Assembly (NCBI RefSeq): GCF_036785885.1
Contig: NC_092323.1
Span: forward strand, 17,926,501-17,990,500
Direction: 5' to 3'
Length of the DNA: 64,000 nucleotides
Source of the DNA: Coffea arabica
Taxonomy: Eukaryota; Streptophyta; Magnoliopsida; Gentianales; Rubiaceae
The notes below the pieces were generated by a model. That model made no database searches. It saw nothing but the letters and a program-made list of their open reading frames with translations, and was not told the DNA's origin. Shown here in pieces: positions 12,961 through 22,699 of this stretch. The translations under genes and the position numbers were made by a program. The number at the start of each line of letters is the position of its first letter. Position 1 is the stretch's first letter.

Positions 12961-13535
12961 CTAACTAGTACAAAATTGATGGTGTAAATGTATTAGAGGA
13001 TGACTTTGTTGTCAAGACGTTTACTTGCACTTCTTTATCATATTTCAAAAAAAAATTCCAGCTTGGCTGCCGGGCTTAGCCAGTCAGCCGGACAGCCCAT
13101 CATTTTTTTAAATTTTTTTTTTTTTTTGCCGAGCTAACAAAGTTCGGCAGGTATAGTTTCATACCATATTCATGTTAGAACAAAATCCAGCTTAGCTGCC
13201 ATGCTTAGTCAAAAAAAAAAAAATTTTCTTGTCTGCTGGGCAGGCATAGTTTGACATCATACCCATGTCAGAACAACATTCTTCCGATTTTTTTATTTTT
13301 ATTTTTTGGGCAATAATCGAAGGAATTAGTCCACAGGCCACCGACCAGAGTAATCATTGGCAAGTTGCTTGATTCTTGAAGCAAGTTTGTTGTAGTATGT
13401 TCCTGTTGCATAAAGCAGGCTAGCCAATGGATTCAGGACAAGCCCATCATATATATCTGGAAACAGTTCAGTCACAACTCAGAACATACGAATCTAGAAT
13501 TCTTTTAGGTCATGAAACGAGGCCGAAGCCACTTA

Positions 13536-13739
13536 TTTTTTTTTTTTTTTTTTCAGTTGGAAGGTGTCCGGGTCTCACCCCAACGAATCCTACCAACCCC
13601 GAGGAGAGCGGGCCCCACCGATCCTCAGGAAATTACCCCAGGCAGCCCAAGCGCGGAATCGAACCCAGGACCGGCGCCTTAACTAAAAACACGAAGTTAA
13701 CTAAGAACGCGAAGTCCGCCCGAGCTGCCTGTGGAGGGC
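13536..13739 (-). mobile_element. tRNA-related SINE (reverse orientation) with 13-bp target duplication
   Basis: The element reads on the minus strand and ends in a poly(A) seen here as poly(T) at 13536-13553. A B-box-like GGGTTCGATTCC lies near 13650-13661. The perfect 13-bp duplication CCGAAGCCACTTA is at 13523-13535 and 13740-13752. Removing the element and one duplication restores colinearity with the intact deacetylase intron near 23080. It is a different family from the SINE at 11156. Confidence 0.88.
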
Positions 13740-13922
13740 CCGAAGCCACTTATGTTACCCTACCACAAGAATACAATTACTGTACTAAAGATCTCCTCAA
13801 TGGAAGCAAAGTAATTGATCAAGTCATCACGCCCCCTCGGATGCAGAAGGGAATGCCCATTAAAGCCTGTAACTCGTTGAACTGAAGATGACCATTAAAC
13901 CTATTTAGGGCCGAAAAAAAAA

Positions 13923-14220
13923 ATTTGGTAAATGGATTTCAAGATAAGAAATGAATTTCAATTTCACTCGTACCTATACATAATATTTGTTCAAAATCCA
14001 TTGAAATCAGTTAATGGATTTCATACAACCTTTTATGGGTTCATGATTAACGACTAAAAGTGTAGGATTTCATTTATGTATTATTTTATTATTACTAAAT
14101 GCATAACTGTAAAATTACTTGACACTTTATGCTTTTTTTTTTCAAACTTGTTGCTATTCTTCGATTTATTATATGCATACTAACGCATTCACAATGAATT
14201 ATACTCAATAACGTGTAATC
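13923..14220. other. AT-rich spacer, nothing recognised
   Basis: This lies between the HDA14-like fragment and the next hAT element. GGATTTCA recurs several times (ATGGATTTCA at about 13932 and 14013, then AGGATTTCA). No gene or transposon end was found. Confidence 0.3.
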
Positions 14221-14228
14221 TATATGAC

Positions 14229-14715
14229 TAGAGCTGCAAACGAACCGAACCGAGTCGAGTTTTGGCCTAATCGAGCCGAGTCTCGACATAATTTCATTGA
14301 ACTCGAACTCGAACTTGAGCTCGATGAGCTAACAATTTCAAGCTCGAGCTCGAAAAAAATAAAAAATAATTATTTTATTTTTTAAAAAATAAATAATATA
14401 ATATTTTTTTCTTAATAAATAATAAAATATTAAGGATATATATGTAATTTTACTATTAAAATTAAAAAAATATAATATATATATACTTAAAATAAAAAAA
14501 ATAAAAAATATATATATACTTAAAATAAAAAAATAAAAAAAATATATATATATACTCAAACTCGCAAGTCGGCTCGCGAGTTAACGAGTTTAATATTTTG
14601 AACTCGAGTTCGAACTCGATTTCGACTCGGACTAGCTCGAACTCGACTCGAGCTCGAGTCGAGTTCGAGCTTGACTCGAGCCGCTCGCGAGCGGTTCGAT
14701 TCGTTTGCAACTCTA
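14229..14715. mobile_element. Non-autonomous hAT element (MITE), second member of the CTCGAG family
   Basis: Ends are TAGAGCTGCAAACGAACCGA and, inverted, TAGAGTTGCAAACGAATCGA. A perfect 8-bp duplication TATATGAC flanks it at 14221-14228 and 14716-14723. As in the copy at 4232, arms of CTCGAG/GAGTTCGAGC palindromes enclose an AT-rich core with several ATATAT runs. No transposase is present. It inserted immediately left of the Harbinger transposon. Confidence 0.93.
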
Positions 14716-16285
14716 TATATGACGCATCATTACTTTATTATCCATTTTTTCATTACACTATCTCTCCATTATTAGAGTATAATAGTATGGACCCATAATT
14801 AAATCACATACTTATTTTAACAATTCACAATGGCTCTGTTTGGATCGGTAGTTTTTGTAAAAACTGTTTTTGTAGTCAAACTACAAAAAGTGGTCAACAG
14901 CTTTTCACCAAAAAACTACAGTGCCTACTGTAGCAAGACTACACCGTTTTAGCTCCTGAAGAGTAAAAACAGTTTTTCGGTCATGTGATGCCACAGTGTA
15001 AAGTTTCTTATCCTTTCTCTGTTGAGCTGAGCTAAGAACGAAGAAGCCTTTGGACATCAGCTCCTCCTTTCGAATTTCGAAGAGCGACCAACCGACGATT
15101 TCTGCAAGCGGGGCAGCCCATCGATTCCACGCCTCCAGCCCGGCAGCTAAGAGTTAATTGGAACGAAGCTTGAGCTACACAAACAACTGTGCGCGTAACC
15201 TGAGCTTGCTGCGGGCAGATCTGCAATTGGAGTCACACGCTGTAGATTCTTTTCGTTGAGGTGCCCTTACGCGATTATCACTCGCTCGGCCCTGCTACAA
15301 TAGTTAATTCGTGAAGATATTGGCGGTATTCTGCTGCATCCCACAAGAAGTTCGGTTCCTGCCTCCTCTTTATCAAGGAACTTGCAGGTGAGTTCGTTGA
15401 GTTTTGGGTTTATTCGTACAGAGTAGGGCTACAGTTGAAATTTTTTATCCAATGCAACCATCTAAATTGATGTCTCTTTCTTCGCCTTCAATCTGTTTCC
15501 GACGATTGGAAAAAAAATAGTGACTGAACATGAAGTAGTAGATTTAAACTTGTTCAGCGTGGTTCTTAATTGTAAATTATTGAAAACATTTCTTCACAAC
15601 TTCTTTTGATTTGGGATTGCTCATTGCCGACGATCGTCTTTGTTATGCACATTCAGTGTTATTGGAATAGGCGCTTGACTTATTTGCCGCATATTTTTTC
15701 ATATAATTGACCCTCTTCAGAGCTATAAATGTACTCCAAAATGATAAATTGTTCGGAACCAAACGGTGGCTGTAGTAGATTTAAAGTGCTGGCTGTAGTA
15801 TATTTGTGTATTTTCACAGTCTTGCTGAGTAATTTGCATGAGTTTGGGGACCTAATTTCTTCCATTTTATGTAAGTACTGCGGCTGCATCTACTTCATTG
15901 TCCTTTTATTGTCTCCTCCTTGGAGCTACATGCCCCCTGTGACGCGGCGTGCTTGGAAGGGTAAGTTAGACTTGTCAGTTGGTCTAATTCTGTTGAAGTT
16001 TAGTCAATTAAATGACCTCTAGGATTGTATTTTCTATATATACTTCACAGTCTTGCGAAGGAGTAGGGGATTTAGCAATTGTTGTTCGCTGTCAGCTCAG
16101 GGAGAAAACGATTTGCAACTTTGCATAACTAATTATTTCAAGGTTAGCCAATTGCATTTAGCCTTCTACTTACAACCTCATGTGCGACTGCCTTCTCCAT
16201 TTTTATATGACAACGAGGACACATTTGTCTGTTTTTTGACTCTTATGCCCAATTTTCTTGTTTATGTATCCTAAAGAGAAATAAG

Positions 16286-17745
16286 ATGAAACCGTCAAAA
16301 GGGAAGTACTCAAAACGTAACAGTTTCACATCTGAACATGAATTTGCGTTTGCCGAACATCTGCTGCATATGCATAAGAGTGGAGAGATATCGTCTCAAA
16401 ACATCGGGAGCCATGTCATCCCCGAGGTTACTAACATGCTTCTTCAGAGGTTTGGAATTCCATTTCCCAGCAATAGTATTCGGTCGAAGTACTATGCCCT
16501 TCAGAGCATCACTAGGCTTTACATTTCATTCAAGAAACGGGGCACTGGTATGGGGTGGGACTCAACGAACTACACCTTCATGATGGATGATGAACGGTGG
16601 AGCCAACTGGTTCAGGTATAGCTTGCTGGTTTCTTACTTTTAAGCCATTTGGAATTGTTAAAAACTGCCCCCTCTTTGGATTTTCTCTTCCCCCTTGGAT
16701 ATAACTATTTCCCTGCTAGATTTACTTGCTGGTTTCTGTATTTTAAGCCAATCTGAACGTTTGAAAACTGTCTCCCCCCTTGGATTTTCTTTTCCCCCTT
16801 TCACTAACTATCCCCCCGTACTATGCCCTTTACTTGCTGGTTTCTAGTTAGGCGAATTGAAATTATGCAAATTTGTCTCCCCTTTGGATTTTATCTTCAC
16901 CCTCGCAGTTTAACTGTCCCCCTCCTTGGATTGACTTGCTGGTTTCTTACTTTTAAGCCATTCGGAATCGATGAAAACGGTCTCCCTGTTGGATTTTATC
17001 TTCCCCCTTGCATTAACTGTTCCCCCCTTGGATTTAATTGCTGATTTCCTAACTCTAATGCAATCATATGTTTTTCAGAGTTGCATTCATTGTGCTTTTG
17101 CTGTCTTCTATTTTGTTGTAGGTGAACGAGGCATACGCTAGATTCTACAATTGCTCATGCCTACTTTATCACATGCTCGAAGAAGTTTTCATGAATCGAG
17201 GGGCGACTGGGGATTTCAGCGCTGGATATGGAGATTCACCGCCCAACTCGGTCGACGAGCAGCAAATGGAGAGAGCTGCTAGACGCTGTTCAGGAAAGGG
17301 GGTTGTGGACGTGGATTCCTCCGAGGAAAACGTTCCCTCACAGCCTGTGAGTCGGAAAGGGAAACAAAAAGTTAAGAACAGCAAAGGGAAGCGCAGATCG
17401 GGTGACATGTCTTGTGATTCCTTCTTCTCACCATCGTCCCCCCAATTCCAGCAGTACGTCCGCGTCCTAGACAGTATTGACACACATTTGACCTGTAAAA
17501 AGAGCAAGAGTGGGAGTGCAGAGGTCTCTTCACCTTCGAAGAGTCAAAAGGCTGTTGTAGATGACGATGCGGAGTTAGAAGCTGCAATGGTGCCTCTCTG
17601 CGCGCTTGGGCTAGACATAAATGTTCACCTTAAGATGGCCGATCTCCTCCGGTCCAAAGCGGAGCGTATCATTTGGTTCTCCTGCACCACAGACGATGCC
17701 CGGCTTGCGTTTGTGAGACATCGAGGGCTCCTCCCACCCGCATAG
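16286..17745 (+). CDS. Harbinger ORF1: Myb/SANT-like DNA-binding protein (2 exons)
   Basis: Exons 16286-16615 and 17122-17745 join in phase (CAG|GTATAG ... TTGTAG|GTG) to give 317 aa. In PIF/Harbinger elements this partner protein binds the transposon ends and helps the transposase enter the nucleus. Residues about 12-120 form the Myb/SANT-like domain: an N-terminal FTSEHEFAFAEHLLHMHKSG, a middle SIRSKYYALQSITRLYISFK, then TGMGWDSTNYTF, DERW and VNEAYARFYN. These are the landmarks of the plant 'L10-interacting MYB' type. A low-complexity Ser/Lys-rich stretch with a basic patch (KGKQKV...KGKRRS) may be a nuclear signal. The C-terminus carries an acidic and then hydrophobic segment. No internal stop is present. 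The single intron holds a minisatellite. Confidence 0.85.
16622..17050. repeat. Intronic minisatellite, about 104-bp unit x 4
   Basis: The phrase CTTGCTGGTTTCT begins at 16622, 16725, 16833 and 16935, with a decayed fifth start at about 17037. Spacings are therefore 103, 108, 102 and 102. Each unit continues with TTTTAAGCCA (or a variant), a purine-rich stretch, then C-rich blocks (CCCCCTTGGATTTT). It fills almost the whole intron of ORF1 of the Harbinger element. Confidence 0.9.
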
Positions 17746-18643
17746 ATGCTCATACCATCCGAGTTTTAGTCGTGGCAGCCCACTTGGATTGTCTTTGTGT
17801 CCCCGAACATGCAATTCCACTATTTCACTTTTTATTTTCGTTTGATGTAGTTTGGCCTTGGAAACTTTGACGGCGGATTTTTCTATTTGTGTACCCCGAA
17901 TTGAGTCTATTTTTTTTCTGAATTTTAATGAATCGATTTAGTGACCTTTTAATTGCTGTGTGTGCTCGTTCGAACAGATTGCTGCAACTTTTGGCTGTGT
18001 GTGATAATAGGCTTTGTTACAGTGTCATAAGCAGGGATAAGATGATTTAATTGTTTGGTAACGTTTGGAATTGGCATAGTTATACTTGATTTCAAATGTT
18101 CATTAAACAGCTGGCCAATTCTTTGCTTGAGGTCACACCTAGTGAGAATTTTAGATTGCACTAGTTGTTCTATATCATGTTGCCTAGGTATTCACCATAC
18201 CTAGGGATTGTATAGGATTTGTGGTACATTTGTAGCCAAGCTTCGCAACTTGTTAACTTGGAAAACTGATAGCTAAGCTTCTTGGCCAGGTATAAATTAT
18301 ACCAGACGACTAGAATGTTTTGCGGATTTATTGTTCCATAGGTGTGCAACTTGTTAACTTGGAAACCAGCAAGTATGCTTCTGTTGGAAACTTGTATTTG
18401 TGAAACTGCAAACTTCTTATTTTGCTAGGCTTTACATTTATAAAAGTAGGTTCAAATAGCTGGAGCATTGTTATCATAATAGGAACAAGATGTGAACTTC
18501 ATAAGTTGTTATCTGATTGTTCTATATCAAATTTTTGTGCATATAGCCAGAGCATTGTTGGGTTCTATTTTTAATCCTTTTGATTCCTTTCTTTGCAGGG
18601 TATCCCGAATTTTTATTGCATACTTGATACTGATAGCAGTGCG

Positions 18644-20107
18644 ATGGATAATCAGGGACATATTCAGGGCGGATACTTGGATGACGAGACGGACGATGTT
18701 GATTTCGATAACATCCTTTTGGGAGTTGTGCTCCTAGGCTTCATGTTCTTCGACCCACGCTTTAACCGAGTTCCCAGAAGAAGAAGAGTTAGAGATAGTG
18801 TGCTCTCGGGGAGGGACTATGTGCTTGAGCTGATAAACGGACATGAGGACAGAATTATTGAAAATATGCGCTTGGATGTTCCCCAATTCCTGATGTTGTG
18901 TGATTTGTTGGTTCAGCGTGGTTATTGGCATGCATATCCTTCACATCAGGTGGGGGTTCATGAATCCGTTGCATTAACTCTAATGTGCCTGAGCCATGAT
19001 GAGCGGCACCGTGTTCTAGCCGAGCGGTTCCAGCATTCCACGGAGACGATAGATCAACATGTTCGTCGTGTGTTACGAGCATTAGTTCGCCTCGGTCGTG
19101 ATCTCGTTAGGCCAACAGACTTCGATGGGACTCACCCAAGAATTTTGAACAATGCATCACTCATGCCGTGGTTCCGGGTTTGTGTTTTTTAGCATTTTAT
19201 TTCAACTTTTTGGCAACTCAAATTTCAATTTACAATTTATTGAAATATTTTATGGGGCTTTGTATAGGATTGTGTAGGAGCACTAGACGGGACACACGTC
19301 TCCGCTTGGTGCAGCTCAGAGATACGAGAGAGGTTCATAAATCGGCATGGTGACTTATCCCAGAATGTGCTTGCTGCCTGCGATCATGATATGCGCTTTG
19401 TATATGTTCGAGTCGATTGGGAGGGCAGTGCTCATGATGCCCGAATTCTCCAAGATACCTTGCTAGATCCGAATTCGGGTTTTCCTATGCCACCGCCGGG
19501 TATGTGATAAACTTTTTATGTTTCAAGATAGGCATTGGCAGATTGTGCATAATTATGTGGTAGATATTTTCAAGACCTTACATAAACAAAATCAAGAAGA
19601 ACCTATTTCTGTATTAGTAATCAAAGCCTTTTAACCATCAACTTGACATCATTGACAGGGAAATATTATGCGGTAGATGCTGCTTATAGAAATATGCCAG
19701 GTTTTATGGCACCGTTTAGGGGAGCACAGGGCACACAGCATGAACGGGCAGCTAAACGTCTGTTCAATAGGCGGCATGCATCGATTAGAAATATTATTGA
19801 GCGCACATTTGGGGTTCTTAAGAAGCGTTTTCCAATACTCAAGGGTCCAATACAGAATTATCTAATAGCAACACAAAATAATATTGTGCTTGCATGTTGT
19901 ACTTTGCACAATTTTATGCGTGCATACTCCCCAGCAGATGAGTACTTCAATGAAGAAGCAACCCTCGGAGCCATAGCTGATGCACAGATAGCAGGGGAGC
20001 AACAGCAGGCTGGCCAACCCATCGATATGTCGGAGCAGGGCATCTTTAATTGGAACGAAGATCGGCGGGCAATGGCGGCGCACATGTATTGGAATGCGCA
20101 TAACTAG
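18644..20107 (+). CDS. Harbinger transposase (HARBI1-like DDE nuclease, 3 exons)
   Basis: Exons 18644-19177, 19268-19499 and 19659-20107 use GT...AG introns and give 404 aa in one frame. The protein cuts and rejoins the transposon ends. Exon 1 holds the N-terminal helical region (GRDYVLELINGHEDRI, then a helix-turn-helix-like segment around RHRVLAERFQHS). Across the first junction reads DCVGALDGTHVSAW, with the first catalytic Asp at about 185. A second Asp sits in EGSAHDARIL (about 235), and the Glu in RNIIERTFGVLKKRFP (about 303). NNIVLACCTLHNFM is a conserved closing motif. The full DDE triad is therefore present. ATG 18644 was chosen because an acceptor-like TTTGCAG lies at 18593-18599 just upstream, suggesting a spliced leader. 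An in-frame ATG at 18593 overlaps that acceptor and is unlikely. Confidence 0.9.
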
Positions 20108-21053
20108 GGGACACTACGAGGCTTTGGACCGATAGGCCTAGAAATAAAAAAGTTTAATACGCTTTGATTGAAAAACATGTGATTTCCGCTTGATTTCGAA
20201 TTTGTGTCAGTGTTATCGTGTTATGTCTTTCAGGACTCGATTGTTTAACTTATATATGCTAACTCGTGGTTTGCACTACCTCCATATGTGCACCTCAATG
20301 CTAATTGCACCATGTGTTTGTGGATGATATTGTACAAAAATCCCAAAAACAAGCTGGCTCCATTTGAAGTAGCAGTTTTTGGGGGTCAATATCTGAAAAA
20401 TTTTGCTGCAGCAGAATTTTTAGAAATATTTTGAAATATTTTTAACGAATATTTTGAGATATTTAAGAATAGAAGAGTTTTTAAAATATATTTTGAGATA
20501 TTTTTTAAAATTAAAAAAAAAACAAGTTAAGTTCCTCTTGTTACTCCAAAATTTGTTAATTGGCTGTAGTGTGCTACTTCTCATATTTGGCCATTGAAAA
20601 TTTTCCCATCTTTATAAAAGGTAATTATTGGCTTTGTTGCTGAAGTTATCGGGCAATTATCCAATTCTTTTATATTCACTTTTAATAAGAAGGTGTTTTT
20701 GAAATACTGTTCAATCCAAACGTAGGTATTTTTCAAAAACACAGAGTTTTTCAAAAACAAGAATCCAAACGTTACATGAAGTTTTTCAAAAAATGCTACA
20801 GTTAAGTTTTTTAAAAACACCTCCAAAAACACCCAATCCAAACGGATCCAATATATTTAGCATAAAATGCAAAGCTTTTGAAATAGTCAAATGGAACCCA
20901 CAACTAGTCTATTTGTAATAATTATGATACACATCATGACTGTTACACTCCCACTATGGGAGAGGAAAAATAAAGACTATTAACCAGTATTACACCCTTG
21001 AAGTCTTTTCAACTTAGCAGCTGTAGTAATGTCGTCATCCTAGGAAAACCTTA

Positions 21054-22231
21054 GGCTTAGTTTGGGAGTTTATGAAGGAAGAGAAAAGAAAAGAAAAGAT
21101 AACTTAGGAAAGAAAGGAAAAGAAGGGAAAAGATGCAGATTTCGTTTGGGAGTTCAATGAAAGAAAAGAAAAGAAACATCCTTCTTTTATTTGAGAGATA
21201 TGGAAAGAAAGGATTTTATGAGAATATAACTTTACGTATTTGCCCTTTCAATTTTTAAATCAAAGTCCAAAGATTAGCTTTCTTGTTCTAATAAATAGAA
21301 TATTTGGGCAAGACAAATTTTTAAAACAATTGCACATGCATTCCCACAAGGTGAATAATAATAAGTTGAGTTCCCAAATGGTGTAAGACACATTTTTGAT
21401 ACGTTTCATGATTATTAGTCCTATCTACAAAAGGCTTATCATCTGTGATCAAGTGATCAAATTCAGGGGCTGATCCCATGGATGATAAAACTCCTAGAGG
21501 CATCAGTTTTTGTGAAGCTGTGTTGGATTGTTGATCTACATGGAAACTGGAATCCATGAGAAATGCAAGTTCTTGCTGGATCATTTTACAATTTGAAGCT
21601 TACATGGGCAAATAAACAAACAGATTGTATGCATTCAAATTTCTTATTCATGTATCACCACTGGAGCTTACATGTACCATAACCATGCAAGATATAATCA
21701 CAAATCAATAATATAAAAATCAAGAGTTCATTGACAAGAATTTTATGATAGAAAATGAACAAAAAATTTAGAATATAAAGAATAACAATCTACACAAAAA
21801 AAAAATGTTTTTTCCACAATTCTCTAGAGAACATTGAGTCAAAGAAACACCTTTTGCTATTGAATTGTGGGTGAAGAATAGAAGAAAGCCAAGTGAACTC
21901 AACTAGTTGGAAGTATAGAAAGTATAGAACTAAGAAAGCTTTGCATCGGTGCTTTTACAAATCAACTATAAGATATCTCAGGAATAATGAATTTTTGTAT
22001 CAGCTTTTAAAGGACAAAATTGTCTTATTAAAAATATCTTTTGGCTCCCAACAAGCTTCCGTCCTTTTCTTCCCAATTTTGGGTGGAAAAATTTTCACCA
22101 ATTAGAGGAAGTCGCATCTGTTCATTTCGTTTCTTTTCCGTCCTTGTTAAAACTCCCAAAGGAATGAAATGATAAAACTTTCTTTCAGGATACTTTCTTT
22201 TCTATCCTTTTCCCTCGATCCAAATGAAGCC
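21054..22231. mobile_element. Tourist-like (PIF/Harbinger-derived) non-autonomous element
   Basis: Ends are GGCTTAGTTTGGGAG and, inverted, GGCTTCATTTGGATC. The canonical TTA duplication is at 21051-21053 and 22232-22234. The subterminal zones mirror each other: GA-rich on the left (GAAAAGAAAAGAAAAG) and CT-rich on the right. A repeated inner GTTTGGGAGTT near 21147 has an inverted mate near 22155. A minus-strand frame of 87 aa at 21321-21584 has no recognisable domain, so I do not call it a gene. It lies only about 200 bases from the autonomous-looking Harbinger element, but its termini differ, so cross-mobilisation is uncertain. Confidence 0.82.
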
Positions 22232-22699
22232 TTAATTTTATGAAAACCAGACACATTATTGTTTTACATCATCTAGTAATGGTTGTTGCAATCATACTCC
22301 TGCACATTCAACTCAATTATATCAATCACAAGTTGCTTTGCTCTTCTTTATTCAGTAGTGTGCGATCCTTGCTTGCTTAGTTGCTTTCGTTCAATAATTA
22401 CATAGGCTTCACCATAGACTGAACACAAAACATTAAACTTGACAAAAAAGAACAAGATGTTTTATATCTCCAGAAATCTTTGGAACAATGTGCTGATATC
22501 TTGTAAAATTCAAAAAGAATTAGTTAATAAAACCAGTATTTTGTACTTCATCTAATGATCATATCTGATAGTAAAACAAGTAAAACCTTTATCTCATCAC
22601 TAGGATTCTAATAAGAGGGAAGAAATGGATGCCCTCACAGAGCAGCATTAAGTACCACATACAGCACTAAGACGAGAAGCTTAGTCCTTCCAGACATTT

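Larger units (their letters stand above)
9773..13332. mobile_element. Long-TIR DNA element (MULE-like) inside the HDA14 copy
   Basis: The left end (GGCTAATTCCTTTGATTATT) and the right end read inverted (GGACTAATTCCTTCGATTATT) begin inverted repeats of about 90-100 bases that share TTCTGACATGGGTATGAT and CAAACTATG/GAAACTATG. A second degenerate copy of the inner arm lies at about 13130-13190. The element sits between the two halves of one deacetylase exon, which independently proves insertion. No convincing target-site duplication is visible (GACAGAGCA versus CACAGGCCA is too weak), so assignment to MULEs rests on TIR length only. A SINE and a LINE lie inside; without them the element is about 2.3 kb and has no intact ORF. 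Confidence 0.7.
9718..13922 (-). pseudogene. Broken partial copy of the HDA14-like gene (last exon plus intron 8)
   Basis: Two blocks match the intact deacetylase gene of this window in the same orientation. Bases 9718-9765 match part of its last exon near 22848-22895 (shared CTCCTTCCAAGAAAA). Bases from about 13333 to 13922 match the rest of that exon and the adjoining intron (about 22900-23310). Shared landmarks are GGCAAGTTGCTTGAT, AGTATGTTCCTGTTG, GCAGGCTAGCCA, CCCATCATAT, and intron phrases such as GATGCAGAAGGGAA and TTAAAGCCTGTAA. A 3.5-kb inverted-repeat element splits the exon and a SINE splits the intron. An extra AT pair at the former splice junction shifts the frame. No other deacetylase exon was found nearby, so it is a dead partial duplication. 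Confidence 0.82.
14832..20849 (+). mobile_element. Complete PIF/Harbinger transposon with two ORFs
   Basis: The left terminus GGCTCTGTTTGGATCGG and the right terminus read inverted GGATCCGTTTGGATTGG form the terminal repeat, continuing to GTTTTTG. A 3-bp duplication AAT flanks it (14829-14831 and 20850-20852). PIF/Harbinger elements make 3-bp duplications, usually TTA or TAA, so AAT is a slight departure. Inside are the two genes the superfamily requires, both on the plus strand: a Myb/SANT-like protein and a DDE transposase. Both spliced frames are open to their stops. About 1.4 kb of leader precedes the first ORF. The subterminal DNA is rich in short GTTTTTG/CAAAAAC and CTGTAG/CTACAG words. 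It may be autonomous or only recently silenced. Confidence 0.93.

Noticed and set aside
13427..13885. 152-aa plus-strand frame
   Set aside because: It runs across the dead HDA14 intron copy and the antisense SINE; a chimera of non-coding pieces.
15930..15961. Possible extra upstream exon in the Harbinger leader (ATG...AAGG|GTAAGT)
   Set aside because: A good donor but no frame link to ORF1 or the transposase could be shown; it may be leader only.
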